NCBI GenBank assembly: GCA_016706685.1
Contig: JADJJE010000004.1
Coordinates: forward strand, 310,001 to 374,000
Reading direction: 5' to 3'
DNA length: 64,000 nucleotides
Source: Sandaracinaceae bacterium
GTDB lineage: Bacteria > Myxococcota_A > Polyangia > Polyangiales > Houyiibacteriaceae
Both the position numbers and the translations under genes were made by a program. Each line of letters begins with the position of its first letter. The first letter of the stretch is position 1. The notes beneath the pieces were generated by a model. The model did no database searches. It saw only the letters and a list, made by a program, of their open reading frames with translations, and was not told where the DNA came from. Below, one piece after another: positions 17,948 through 32,701 of this stretch.

Positions 17948-19588
17948 TCAGTCCGGAACCAGGCTCCCGCTGCCGAGCAAGCCGACCGACATCCTGGAGC
18001 AGAAAGAACCCACGAATAGGTCGCTGAGGACGTCGGGGACGGCCGAGAGATGGTCTTGATAGTTCACCCCACCGCCGATGATGGGAATGAGCGCGACCAG
18101 CATGTTCCCCAAGTCCGTGGGGTCCATGGCCCCGCCGACGATCAGGTTGGTCAGCGACTCCTGGCTGAGCGTCCCCGACACCGTCACGTCGTAGATGCGG
18201 AAGTTCAGCATGACGGTGCCAGCGGCGGTCCGCTGCGGGATGGCGAGGGTGAAGCTCGACGCGCGGCCGATGAAGTCTCCCCCGGCCGAGGGAGTGCCCG
18301 CAAACGGCCCGGCGAGCGTGTTGCCTGCTGCATCCTGGATCTCGATGCGGAGACAGCCGGTCCCCGTCTGGACGAGAACGAAGAGGTCCAGACGCGCGCA
18401 GGTTGGGCCGGACGCCACGCAGTCCAGAGACGCGGAGATCTCGTCCTGAAAGCTGTAGGGGTCGGCGCGGTTGAGCCACGCCAGAAGGCCGACCAGATCG
18501 ATCAGCGAGTTGTCCACGCTCCCCGCGTAGTCGGGGGCGCCACACGCGTTCCAAGCGTCGTCCAGGTCATGGCCCACGATGGCGCCCGCCTCGGCCTCCG
18601 CGGCGGAGGGGACACGGAGCATGTCGATGCGATACAGAGACGGAGCGCCAGTGGCGCTGCACGTGTCGGTCGAGACGCACGCCGCCCCGCAGCACGGTGC
18701 GCCCGGTGTGCTCGGACACCCGAGGCACGCGCCCTGGTTGCAGGTCTCCCCCTGCGCGCAGGCTCGCCCGCACGCTCCGCAGTGAGACTCCGAGCTCAGG
18801 AGCGTCAACGGGTCGGAGAGAAGCGTCGCGTCGTTGTCCACGACGCCGTCGCAGTCGTCGTCCACCCGGTTGCCGCAGGTCTCGAGGCGGCTCGAGCCGA
18901 CGTCGTCGTCGGCGTCGTTGCAGTCCGTGCCACCACACACCCAGGGCACTTCCCCGTCTTGGTCGCTGTCCGCGACCTGGAACTCGCAAGTGCCCGTGGA
19001 CGCGTTGCAGGTCTCGAGGGTGCAGGGGTCGCTGTCGGCGCAGTCGGCCGGGGAGCTGCAGGCGGCACCCGCGACGCAGCCCGAGACGGGGTTACAGCTT
19101 GTCTCCGCTCCACAGAGCGCCGAAGTGGGCGCATGGAGGCAGCTGCCGGAGGCGCTACAGCTGTCGACGGTACAGGCCACGTCGTCATCGCAGTCGGCGG
19201 CGGCTTCGCAGCCCACATGGGCACATGTCACGCCGTTTCCCGCAAAGCCCCGATGGCATGAGCAGGTGTACGCACCGGGGGTGTTCACGCACATCGCGGT
19301 GGCCGCGCAGTTGTCGCTGCCGCGCGCGCACTCGTCGACCCGAATGAGGGAGGTGCAGACGCGACCGTCGCCTCGGTAGTCCGATGGGCAGGCTCCACAC
19401 ACCACCCCCCGGTCGCTCGTGCCACACGCGACCATGGGTGTGGTCGAGCAGCCGCCGTTGTCCACCTCGCACGAGCCCGGCGCGCCGCCGCCGTCGATGA
19501 TGGGAGAGCTAGCGTCACCGCTGCAGCCCGCGAGCAGCATGGACGCACCGAACGAGAGTGCCAGCCAACGTGCGGCGGTCGCTTGCAT
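17948..19588 (-). CDS. Cys-rich lipoprotein with EGF-like and MopE-like metal-binding motifs
   Basis: About 546 residues starting MQATAARWLALSFGASMLLA with a lipobox LAGC at residue 22. The mature protein has closely spaced disulfide-type cysteine repeats: a calcium-binding-EGF-like segment (VDECARGSDNCAATAMCVN, then TPGAYTCSCHRGF), several dickkopf-like Cys blocks, and a GTDCNDADDDVG...CGNRVDDDCDG motif typical of putative metal-binding surface proteins of myxobacteria. The last ~230 residues are Cys-poor with a beta-rich look. It is probably an outer-surface protein. A longer upstream frame has no signal peptide and was not used. Confidence 0.85.
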   Translation of the reverse strand: MQATAARWLALSFGASMLLAGCSGDASSPIIDGGGAPGSCEVDNGGCSTTPMVACGTSDRGVVCGACPSDYRGDGRVCTSLIRVDECARGSDNCAATAMCVNTPGAYTCSCHRGFAGNGVTCAHVGCEAAADCDDDVACTVDSCSASGSCLHAPTSALCGAETSCNPVSGCVAGAACSSPADCADSDPCTLETCNASTGTCEFQVADSDQDGEVPWVCGGTDCNDADDDVGSSRLETCGNRVDDDCDGVVDNDATLLSDPLTLLSSESHCGACGRACAQGETCNQGACLGCPSTPGAPCCGAACVSTDTCSATGAPSLYRIDMLRVPSAAEAEAGAIVGHDLDDAWNACGAPDYAGSVDNSLIDLVGLLAWLNRADPYSFQDEISASLDCVASGPTCARLDLFVLVQTGTGCLRIEIQDAAGNTLAGPFAGTPSAGGDFIGRASSFTLAIPQRTAAGTVMLNFRIYDVTVSGTLSQESLTNLIVGGAMDPTDLGNMLVALIPIIGGGVNYQDHLSAVPDVLSDLFVGSFCSRMSVGLLGSGSLVPD

Positions 19589-19605
19589 GGTGATGTCGCT
19601 CCCCA

Positions 19606-19631
19606 GTGTCACGGTCCATGAACCATGACAC
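19606..19631. promoter_or_regulatory. 26-bp near-perfect palindrome upstream of the Cys-rich lipoprotein gene
   Basis: GTGTCA (19606-19611) and TGACAC (19626-19631) flank an inner GGT...ACC and a central CATG. Eleven of 13 symmetric positions pair. It lies 17 bases upstream of the lipoprotein ATG (19588) and 48 bases after the stop of the preceding gene. It could be an operator or a terminator hairpin, but no T-run follows on the minus strand. Confidence 0.5.
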
Positions 19632-19679
19632 AAACGGGCTCGTCCGCAGAAGGGCGCTCGGTTCCTGCGTCGGCGACCG

Positions 19680-20711
19680 CTAGTGCGGCGCGGGCGCGAT
19701 GGCGCGCAGCGCCTGCCGGGCGCCGCGATGCTCCGGGTCACGCTGCAGCGCATCCTCCAGAGCTTCGCGGGCGTCGTCACGCCGGCCGTCCCGGGCCAGC
19801 GCCAGACCCAGCACGTAGCCGGCTTCGGCGCGATGATCCGGCACCCCCACAGCACCCGCAGCAGCGGCCTCGGCCGCGTCGGGTAGAAGCGTCAGCAGCC
19901 CACGCGCCAGCTCGGCGGCCCGCGTCAGCTGACCGGACTCGAGCGCCACGCGCGCGCGCAGCAGCCCACACTGGCGGGGACAGCGGGCGATCACGCGGCC
20001 CAGCGTGGCATCCGCTCCGCGTGCATCCCCCGCCGTCAGCTGCGCGCGCGAAAGCGCCAGGTGCAGTGGTACCGACTGCCCCTCGAAGCGCAGCGCCGCG
20101 AACAGCAGCGGAACCGCCCGGGGTGCATCTCCGCGCGCCAGGTGGACGTCGGCCAGGCGCATCGCGCGCGCTGCGCTGGGGTCCAGCTCGAGGGCCAGGC
20201 GCAGCGCGTCTTCGGCGCATGCGAGGTCGCTGCGCTCGGCCGCCAGGAGCGCCAGCGCGTCCAGCACCGGGAGCAGCTCCGCGGTGGCCATGCGGGGGGC
20301 GCGCGCCAAGAGGGTGAGCGCCTCGCGCTGCCGGCCCAGCGCCACCAGCGCGGTGGCCTCCACCCGCTGGAGTTCTTCGCGCCGCGGCACCTCGGGAAAC
20401 GCCTCGAGGGCCAGCAGGATTCGCTCCGCCCCGCGCACCTGCTGCCCGGTGGCCTCGGCCGCTTGAGCCTCGATGGGGGGCAGCAGCGCGCGTGAGAGAC
20501 CCGAGATGCCCAAAACGGACTCGGGGTCGAGCTGCAGGGCCCGCGCGAAGGAGCGCTCGGCGGGGCGGCGCTGCTGGCGCGCCAGTTGGTCGTTACCGCG
20601 CGCGAGCACGCGGGCCAGCTGGGCGTCGCGCGCGGTCGTCTGCGCGCTGGCTGTGCATGGGCTCACTCCGAGGATGCCCACGACGAACGACACCATCACT
20701 AGCCGCGTCAC
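19680..20711 (-). CDS. exported TPR-repeat protein
   Basis: A 343-residue protein with a signal peptide (MTRLVMVSFVVGILGVSP, cleavage near ASA-QT). The rest is almost entirely alanine/leucine-rich helical hairpins of tetratricopeptide type, such as the NDQLARQQRRPAERSFARAL, DALRLALELDPSAARAMRLA and AREALEDALQRDPEHRGAR units. No enzymatic motif was found. It probably acts in the periplasm as a protein-binding scaffold. It lies upstream of the Cys-rich lipoprotein on the same strand, with 91 bases and a palindrome between, and is divergent from the gene at 20857. Confidence 0.8.
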   Translation of the reverse strand: MTRLVMVSFVVGILGVSPCTASAQTTARDAQLARVLARGNDQLARQQRRPAERSFARALQLDPESVLGISGLSRALLPPIEAQAAEATGQQVRGAERILLALEAFPEVPRREELQRVEATALVALGRQREALTLLARAPRMATAELLPVLDALALLAAERSDLACAEDALRLALELDPSAARAMRLADVHLARGDAPRAVPLLFAALRFEGQSVPLHLALSRAQLTAGDARGADATLGRVIARCPRQCGLLRARVALESGQLTRAAELARGLLTLLPDAAEAAAAGAVGVPDHRAEAGYVLGLALARDGRRDDAREALEDALQRDPEHRGARQALRAIAPAPH

Positions 20712-20856
20712 CGGCCTAGCCTAGCAGCCCATCGAGACTGATGGAGCGCGCGATCATTCCGATGGAGAGGGGCCACCGATGGGCCTCGCCCGCGGAACAT
20801 TCCGGCGTGCTTTCACCGAACTTCCCTGCGGCACACCGGATGCACTGAGCGGCCGC

Positions 20857-21510
20857 ATGAGCCTCCACGTTCCAGCGACGCGATCCCCTCGCGTCTCCAT
20901 CCTCGTCTTCACCGTGACCATGGCGCTGGCCCAGCTCGGCTGCATGGCCACCGTCAGCTACAGCCACCCCGTGGCGCCCACGCGCTTGGTGGCCGTGTCC
21001 CCCGGCGTGTGGGTGGTCTACGACTACCCGGAGGCCATCTTCTACAGCGACAACGCCTACTGGTGGTGGAACGGCGGGGCCTGGTACACGTCGCGCTACG
21101 CCGATGACGGCTGGGTGGTGGTCAACGTCGTGTCGGTCCCCGCGCCCCTCCGCCAGGTGCAGCGCCCCCAGACGTACGTGCACTACCGTGTGGAAGCACA
21201 GTCGCGGCCCGTGCCCCGCGCCCACGTGCGGCGCACCTATGTGGTGCAGCCGGCCCCGCAACGAGCGCACGAAAACGGCCGAGGTCGCGGCCAGGCAGCG
21301 CCCCCGCCACGGCGGGACGATGGGCGCGGTCGAACACCGCCGCCGCGCGCCGAGCCGCACGACGACGGCCGTGGCCAGGGCGGTCCCACCCACCAGCCCG
21401 GCAGTGACGCACGCGGGCGCGACCACGACGACCGAGGTCGTGGACGGTCCGACGACCACGACGACCGTGACCGCGGACGGTCCGACGACGACCGAGGGCG
21501 CGGTCGCTGA
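20857..21510 (+). CDS. lipoprotein with aromatic motif and Arg/Asp/Gly repeat tail
   Basis: A 217-residue protein starting MSLHVPATRSPRVSI, with a lipobox LGC at about residue 29. The middle is a small aromatic-rich domain (YDYPEAIFYSDNAYWWWNGG, then WYTSRYADDGWVVVNVV) with no family I can name, though similar YxWW stretches occur in short outer-membrane-associated lipoproteins. From about residue 155 the protein turns into a low-complexity RGR/DD tail, ending in two DNA repeats of 33 bp that encode DHDDR(G/D)RGRSD. The tail is probably disordered and carries alternating charges. A start 78 bases upstream is possible but lacks a signal peptide. Confidence 0.7.
   Translation: MSLHVPATRSPRVSILVFTVTMALAQLGCMATVSYSHPVAPTRLVAVSPGVWVVYDYPEAIFYSDNAYWWWNGGAWYTSRYADDGWVVVNVVSVPAPLRQVQRPQTYVHYRVEAQSRPVPRAHVRRTYVVQPAPQRAHENGRGRGQAAPPPRRDDGRGRTPPPRAEPHDDGRGQGGPTHQPGSDARGRDHDDRGRGRSDDHDDRDRGRSDDDRGRGR
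21421..21507 (+). repeat. 33-bp tandem repeat (2.6 copies) in a lipoprotein gene
   Basis: Units at 21421-21453 and 21454-21486 are identical at 28 of 33 positions or better, followed by a partial third unit to about 21507. Each full unit encodes DHDDR(G/D)RGRSD. An exact multiple of three keeps the frame, so copy number can vary without breaking the gene. Confidence 0.75.
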
Positions 21511-21709
21511 GAGCTCGGCCCTGGGACGCCAACACGGTCCGCGTGTGCGCAAGCGCTGCGCGGTCTAGCTCCGCATGCGCGCGCCGTGCGCGCCGGCCCT
21601 GCAGCGCGCCAGCCCGACTGGTCGGGTCCGCCCAACATGTCGAGGCTGCACCCGCAGGTCCGGGTCTTGCACCCACGAGCCCGAAGCTCACCCACTGGGA
21701 GGCCACACC

Positions 21710-22150
21710 TTGACGACCTGGATTCTTGTCGCACAGCGCTCCGGCGCGCGCATCTTCGAACACGAGGCCCCCGGCGCGGGGCTGCAGCTGGTGAACACCA
21801 TCCTCCACGAGGAGGGCCGCGCTCGCGACGGGGAGCTGAGCGCCGACCGTCCCGGCGGCTCGGTGGACCGCAACTCCCACGGTCAGCACAGCATGCAGAG
21901 CGAAGAGTCGCCGCACGAGCGCGTGGTCGCCGACTTCGTTCGGTCGCTGGCCAAGACGCTGGAGGCTGCGCGCGTCGAGCGGCGCTACAGCAAGCTGGTG
22001 CTGGTGGCCGAGCCTCGCATGCTGGGGCAGCTGCGCGAGGCGCTCGACGCCCCCACCACCGCGCTGGTCATCGGTAGCCTCGACAAGGACTACTACCCAC
22101 GCGACCAGGACCACCTGGTGAAGGCGCTCGGCGAATTCATCAGCGTCTGA
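21710..22150 (+). CDS. host-attachment-family protein (eRF1-like fold)
   Basis: A 146-residue protein resembling the family annotated as protein required for attachment to host cells. Family features include the start TTWILVAQRSGARIFEH, a variable basic/acidic middle with SADRPGGSVDR, and a conserved end (ERVVADFVRSLAKTLEAA; KLVLVAEPRMLGQLREAL). The fold is related to eRF1/archaeal release-factor domains, and despite the family name the role in free-living bacteria is unknown. I chose the TTG at 21710 because GGGAGG lies about 8 bases upstream. The 135 bases of open frame before it look non-coding. Confidence 0.8.
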   Translation: MTTWILVAQRSGARIFEHEAPGAGLQLVNTILHEEGRARDGELSADRPGGSVDRNSHGQHSMQSEESPHERVVADFVRSLAKTLEAARVERRYSKLVLVAEPRMLGQLREALDAPTTALVIGSLDKDYYPRDQDHLVKALGEFISV

Positions 22151-22225
22151 GCCCGCCGAACGCGTGTCGGGGAAGCCACGCGTCCGCATGAACGCGCGTC
22201 GTGGGCCTGCTAGAGCCACCACCCC

Positions 22226-27695
<5,470 letters not shown>

Positions 27696-27699
<4 letters not shown>

Positions 27700-29141
27700 T
27701 CGAGCCACCGCCTCCCTCTGCGGAGAGTTCTGACGCCGGCACGCGGGGACGCCTCCCAGCCGCCCTGGTGTCGCGGGACCTCCAGCAACGCATGATCTTC
27801 TACGGCCTGTGGGGTGCGTTGGCCCTCGCCATCATCGTGGTGTTCCGTGAGGTGCTGCTGCCCTTCTTCTTGGCGGTGGTCGTGGCCTACGTGCTGGCTC
27901 CGCTGGTGGACGTGCTCGAGCGGCGCATGAAGCGCTGGGTGGCCGTGGTCACCATCTACGCCCTGCTGGTGGGCAGCATGGTGACCTTCGCGGTGCTGGG
28001 CCTGCCCCGCCTGGCTGCCGAGATCGAGAAGCTGGCGCGCGAGGCTCCGCATGCCCTCGCACAGGTGCGCGACACCTGGCTGCCGGAGATGGAGCGGCAG
28101 ATGCGCGACTCCATGGGTCAGCTGCCACGGGTGGAAGCGCCTGCGCCCGTTCCGACGCCGAGCGGCGACCCGAACGCCGTCCCCGCTGACCCCGGCGCCG
28201 AGGCAGGCACCGACACGGACACCGCGGTGGACCCCGCGGCAGACGCCCCCGTGGCCACCAGCGACGCGCCCATCACCGTGCGGCGAGTGCGTGGCGGCGG
28301 CTACGACATCCACCTCCCGGCAGATGGCTTGGTGGTGACCCCCGAGGGCGACGGGTACATCGTGCGCACCGCACACCACGAGAAGAGCGACGGCGACGTG
28401 GCCGCTGCCTTCGTGGAGGCCGTGCGAGGCATCACGCGCAACACCCAGGACACCGCGGCCACGCTGCTGGTGACCGCGCAGGCCATCGTCCGCAAGGTGG
28501 TGAAGGGCGTCTTCACGTTCTTCATCATGCTCATGCTGTCGGCCTACCTGCTGGTCACCAAGGACCAGGTCATCGGCTTCTTCCGCAACTTCGCGCGCCC
28601 CGAGCGCCGCCGCGTGTTCGACAGCCTGCTCTCGCGCATCGACCGTGGCCTGTCCGGCGTGGTGCGCGGCCAGCTGCTCATCTGCCTCATCAACGGCGCG
28701 CTCAGCGGCATCGGGTTCTACCTGCTGGACCTGCCGTACTGGCCCATCCTCACGCTCATCGCCACGCTGTTCAGCGTCATCCCCATCTTCGGTGCCATCC
28801 TGAGCAGCGTCCCGGCGGTGGTGCTGGGGCTGCAGCACGGCGTGGCCACTGCGGCCCTGGTGGTGCTCTGGATCGTGGTCATCCATCAGATCGAAGCCAA
28901 CCTGCTCAACCCCAAGATCATGGGCGACGCGGCGCACGTGCACCCCGTGTTGGTGGTCTTCGCCCTGCTGGGCGGCGAGCACCTCTTCGGCATCGCCGGT
29001 GCGCTCTTGGCCGTGCCCGTGCTCAGCATCTTGCAGAGCCTCTTCCTGCACTACCGTGAGCAGGTGCTGGGTGTGCCCGCGCCGCGCCGCGCCGACTCGT
29101 CCAGCACCAGCTCCTCGGGGACCACGTCTAGCCCTGTGTGA
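27696..29141 (+). CDS. AI-2E family (TqsA/PerM-like) membrane transporter
   Basis: A 481-residue inner-membrane protein. Two N-terminal helices (FYGLWGALALAIIVVFREVL; LPFFLAVVVAYVLAPLVDVL) are followed by a third near residue 90. A large hydrophilic insert of about 130 residues, rich in Pro/Asp/Ala, is longer than usual for the family. Then come the typical C-terminal helices, including FFIMLMLSAYLLVTKDQ, GLSGVVRGQLLICLINGALS, PILTLIATLFSVIPIFG and the IEANLLNPKIMG signature. The family exports autoinducer-2 or other small molecules; some members act in Na+/H+ exchange. Starts at GTG overlapping the uvrA stop. Confidence 0.88.
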
Positions 29142-29148
29142 TGAACGG

Positions 29149-29913
29149 TCAGGGGTGCGACTGCACCACGATGGCCGTGATGTTGTCGCGGCCGCCGCGC
29201 TCGTTGGCCAGGTCGATGAAGCGGCGCACCGCGGCGTCGGGCCCCAGCTTGACGATGCCCGGGATCTCCGGGTCTTCCACGTGGCCATGAAGCCCGTCGC
29301 TGCACAGCATGTAGGCATCGCCCGGCGTGATGTCGAAGAAGCGCGTGTCCACCTGCACGTACTCGCGGCTGCCCACGGCGCGCGTGATTACGTTGCGGTG
29401 CGGCGAGACCAGCGCCTCGGCCTCGGTGATGATGCCCTGCTTGAGCTGCCAGGCGACCAGCGTGTGGTCCTCGGTGAGGGGGGAGGCCTTGCCGCCGCGC
29501 ACCAGATAGACGCGGCTGTCGCCCACCTGGGCGGTGATGCCGTAGCGACCGCAGATGGCCAGGGCCGACAGCGTGGTGCCCATGCCCTGAGAGTCCGGGT
29601 CGTGCTGGGCGATGCCGAAGACCATGTACGTGGCGGCCTGGACGGCGCTCTCGAGCACCCGAATGGCAGCGCGGAGCGCCTCTTCCGAGGTGTCCCCTGC
29701 GGCCACGCGGCGCAGCTTCTCGCGCTCGTTGCGGACCATGCCGTGCACCGTGTCCACGGCCTCCGAGCTGGCCACGTCCCCTGACGAGTGCCCACCCATG
29801 CCGTCCGCGACGACGTAGAGCCCTAGCTCGTTGTCGAGGAAGAACGCATCTTCGTTGAAGCTTCTTCGTTGGCCGATGTCCGTCAGCCCAGCACCAGTTA
29901 CCCGCACGCGCAC
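29149..29913 (-). CDS. PP2C-family protein serine/threonine phosphatase
   Basis: A 254-residue phosphatase, probably opposing Hanks-type kinases. PP2C motifs are all visible: SFNEDAFFLD, VVADGMGGHSSGD, GMGTTLSALAI, AQVGDSRVYLVRGG, LTEDHTL, MLCSDGLHG and GGRDNITAIVV. The metal-binding aspartates are intact. No membrane segment or extra domain is present. The start was set at the GTG giving MRVRVTGAGLTDIG, the family's normal beginning; a GTG two codons later is equally possible, and the longer upstream frame looks non-coding. It is divergent from the HtrA-like protease, and the kinase at 58.7 kb is a conceivable partner. Confidence 0.9.
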   Translation of the reverse strand: MRVRVTGAGLTDIGQRRSFNEDAFFLDNELGLYVVADGMGGHSSGDVASSEAVDTVHGMVRNEREKLRRVAAGDTSEEALRAAIRVLESAVQAATYMVFGIAQHDPDSQGMGTTLSALAICGRYGITAQVGDSRVYLVRGGKASPLTEDHTLVAWQLKQGIITEAEALVSPHRNVITRAVGSREYVQVDTRFFDITPGDAYMLCSDGLHGHVEDPEIPGIVKLGPDAAVRRFIDLANERGGRDNITAIVVQSHP

Positions 29914-30064
29914 CCCGCTCGAGGAGCAATGTTGGACACCCCTGCGGTGCCCGCCCGCGCACCCTAGCCCTTCTGACCAAGGCCGCCAACCCCCCAAGCC
30001 ACCCGCCCGTGAATGAACCTGGCGGACCGGGTGTTGTGGGCACGTACGGACGGAGACCAGGAAC

Positions 30065-31189
30065 GTGACCCAGCCAACTCTTTCTCGCTCTCGACGCACT
30101 CTCCCCATGCTGGCGCTGCTCGGCGCCGCGGCCCTCGCCCCCCTCGCACCAGCCCGTGTGGGGGCTCAAGACCTCACGGACGCCCGGCGCGTGGCCATCG
30201 CCGAGGCCCTCAACACCAGCACCGTCTCGGTGCAGATCGGCCGCAGCAGCGGCTCGGGCTTCGTGGCCACCCGCGACGGGTGGGTGGTGACCAATGCCCA
30301 CGTGGTCCAGGGCGGCCGAGGCGCTGCCCGGCTGCGACTGGGCAGCGGCCAGCTGGTCGGGGCCCGCGTCATCGCCGTGGACCCGGCCCACGATCTGGCC
30401 GTGCTCGCCCCCCTGGACCGCAGCGCCATGCCGGCCCCGCTCGAGCTCGCCGACGTGGAGTCCGTGCGTGTGGGGCAGACCGTGCTCGCCTTCGGCAGCC
30501 CGTTCGGCCTGGACGGCACCCTCACCCAGGGCATCGTCAGCGCTCGACGCGACCTCCCCACCGGCGGGGGCGGCCAGATCGAGGGCGTCATCCAGACCGA
30601 CGCCACCATCAACCCCGGCAACTCGGGCGGCCCGCTGGTGAACACGCGCGGTGAGGTCATCGGCGTGAACACGGCCATCCTCTCCCGCAGCGGGGGCAGC
30701 CAGGGCATCGGCTTCGCGGTGCCCGTGAACTACGTGAAGGCCCTGCTGGATGAGCTGCGCGAGTCCACCCGGGTGGCCAGCGCGGCCGAGCCCGGCCAGG
30801 CCGAGAGCCCACGCGCCACGCGGCCTGCGGCGCCTGCCCAGGCTGGCCAAGACGGGCCGGCGCCTTCGGTGTGGCTCGGCATCTACGCCGTGGACGTGCG
30901 CGGCGGCGTGCAGATCGAGCGCGTGGTCCCCGGTGCCGCGGCTGCCCGAGCCGGCCTACTGGGCCGCAGCGACCCGGCGCCCCGCTTCGTGCACCAGATG
31001 GGCGTGCCCTGGACGGGCCACATCATCCTCGCCGTGGAGGGCCAGCGTGTGCATTCGCTGGCCGAGCTGCAGCGCGTCCTGGACGGCCGCCGCGCCGGCG
31101 AGCAGGTGCGCCTGATGGTGGCCGTGGGCAACGGCGAGCTCAGCGGCGAGACGGTGGTGCAGCTGGAGCCACGCCCCGCCAACCCCTGA
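30065..31189 (+). CDS. HtrA/DegP-like S1C serine protease with PDZ domain
   Basis: A 374-residue exported protease. A signal peptide is at the N-terminus (RTLPMLALLGAAALAPLAP, cleavage near VGA-QD). The trypsin-like domain spans about residues 45-235 with the triad His in VVTNAHVVQGG, Asp in DPAHDLAVLAP and Ser in TINPGNSGGPLVN. A Pro/Ala-rich linker leads to one PDZ domain (about 275-370, with HIILAVEGQRVHSLAELQ). It probably degrades misfolded periplasmic proteins or cleaves a regulator. Translation likely starts at GTG 30065 behind the GGAG/AGGAAC purine stretch. Confidence 0.92.
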   Translation: MTQPTLSRSRRTLPMLALLGAAALAPLAPARVGAQDLTDARRVAIAEALNTSTVSVQIGRSSGSGFVATRDGWVVTNAHVVQGGRGAARLRLGSGQLVGARVIAVDPAHDLAVLAPLDRSAMPAPLELADVESVRVGQTVLAFGSPFGLDGTLTQGIVSARRDLPTGGGGQIEGVIQTDATINPGNSGGPLVNTRGEVIGVNTAILSRSGGSQGIGFAVPVNYVKALLDELRESTRVASAAEPGQAESPRATRPAAPAQAGQDGPAPSVWLGIYAVDVRGGVQIERVVPGAAAARAGLLGRSDPAPRFVHQMGVPWTGHIILAVEGQRVHSLAELQRVLDGRRAGEQVRLMVAVGNGELSGETVVQLEPRPANP

Positions 31190-31236
31190 GCCCCGCGACG
31201 TGGCGTCTGGGGGCGTTTCGCGTAAGCTCGCGCGCG

Positions 31237-32619
31237 ATGACTGTCGACGTGCTCGCGCTGCGCCAAGCGGCTCTCTCTCACCTCGAGTCCGGCGACAAGG
31301 CGGGCGCCTGGGCCGCGCTCGAGCCGCACCGCGCCATGCTCCCGAAGGACGCTGAGCTGGCCTGGCTGTGGCTCGACCTGCTGAGCCAGTCGCCAGGGCG
31401 CCCCACGCTGCTGGCTGAGGCGCGCGACGTGCTGGCCGCGTTTCCGCACGATCCCGCGCTGGTCATCGCGGCGTGCGACGCGCTGAACCGCTCGGCCGAG
31501 CGCTTTCCCATGGACACGCCCCCGCTGCGGCGCGAGGGCCCCGCGCAGCTGGCCGCCGACGCGGCCGCCGCGTGCCTGCGTGCGCTCCCCGAGAGCGAGC
31601 AGCGCCGCGTGGAGACGGCGGGCTACCTGCACATCAACCGCGCCAACGCGCTGCGCATGGCGGGCCCCGACCGCGACGCCGAGGCCCAGTCGGCCTTCGC
31701 CGAGGCGCTGGCCATCGACCCGAACAACGGTCACTGGTGGTTCGACCTGGGCGTGCTGCACAAGTGGCGCGGCCGCTTCAAGGAGGGCCTCGACGCCACC
31801 CTGCGCGCGCGCTCGCGGCTGGGCGAGACCAAGCCGGTGCAGTGGAACATCGCCATCTGCGCCACGGCGCTGGGTGACGGCGACCTGGCCGGTGGCGTGT
31901 GGAAGGCGCTGGGCATGCCGGTGGAGCTGCAGCCCAGCGGCATGCCGCTGGTGCCGGGGCTGCCCCCCATGCAGGTGCGCGTGCTGGCCAAGGGGCCCGG
32001 AACGGGGCCCGACGCCACGGTGCCCGACAGCTCGGTGAGCTTCGAGCTGGTCTGGGTGGCGCCGCTCTCGCCCTGCCACGGCGTGGTGCAGAGCGCGACG
32101 TTCCGCGAGGCTCCCATCGACTACGGCGACGTGGTGCTGTGGGACGGCGCGCCGGTCTCGGTGCTCAAGACGCCCGAGGGCCCGGTGCCGCGCTTCCCGC
32201 TGCTGGAGATCCTGCGGCGCGGCGACGAAGAGCGCATGCGCTTCGTGGCCCTCAGCGAGGAGCCCGGGCGGCTGGCCGAGGTGGAGGCCGCGCTGCCACC
32301 CTATGCGCGCATGTTCGTGCACCGCGAGCAGGTGGAGGTGGCCACCCCCAGCAGCGAGCAGATGCTCCCCGTGTCGGTCAGCGGCGCCCAGGCCCCGCAC
32401 GAACCCGGGCGCTTGGCCTACGGCAAGATCGTGCTGCCCGCGGGCGCCGACCTGCGCGGCTTCCGCGCCGCGTTCGAGAAGGCCATCGCGCGCAAGGGCT
32501 TCGCCGTTGCCATTCCGCGCCTGTACGAGCTGCTGGGCGAGACCAAGCGCGCGGGCCAAGAGCACCAGGCGTGGCGCGGGGTGGAGAAGAAGGCCATCAA
32601 GCGGGGCCTGCTGACGTGA
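31237..32619 (+). CDS. TPR-containing protein, unknown function
   Basis: A 460-residue cytoplasmic protein with no signal peptide. The first ~240 residues contain helical repeats, with a recognisable TPR pair ending AFAEALAIDPNNGHWWFDLG and VLHKWRGRFKEGLDATLRAR. The C-terminal ~230 residues form a separate alpha/beta-like domain (SFELVWVAPLSPCHGVVQSA, later VLWDGAPVSVL and LRRGDEERMRFVAL) that I do not recognise. Similar two-part proteins occur in myxobacteria. It lies 47 bases after the S1C protease on the same strand, and a TAAGCT element 8 bases before the ATG may be a -10 box. Confidence 0.7.
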   Translation: MTVDVLALRQAALSHLESGDKAGAWAALEPHRAMLPKDAELAWLWLDLLSQSPGRPTLLAEARDVLAAFPHDPALVIAACDALNRSAERFPMDTPPLRREGPAQLAADAAAACLRALPESEQRRVETAGYLHINRANALRMAGPDRDAEAQSAFAEALAIDPNNGHWWFDLGVLHKWRGRFKEGLDATLRARSRLGETKPVQWNIAICATALGDGDLAGGVWKALGMPVELQPSGMPLVPGLPPMQVRVLAKGPGTGPDATVPDSSVSFELVWVAPLSPCHGVVQSATFREAPIDYGDVVLWDGAPVSVLKTPEGPVPRFPLLEILRRGDEERMRFVALSEEPGRLAEVEAALPPYARMFVHREQVEVATPSSEQMLPVSVSGAQAPHEPGRLAYGKIVLPAGADLRGFRAAFEKAIARKGFAVAIPRLYELLGETKRAGQEHQAWRGVEKKAIKRGLLT

Positions 32620-32701
32620 GCGCGCTCACGGGCCGGCGCGCTGGGACCACACGGAGGACTACCCCCTCGCTGGTCCGGCCCGATATGGTGAGCGTGGCGG
32701 C

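Noticed and set aside
21613..21626. Operator-like CCCGAC-TG-GTCGGG palindrome
   Set aside because: A single short palindrome in GC-rich DNA, 84 bases before the start of the host-attachment gene, without other support.
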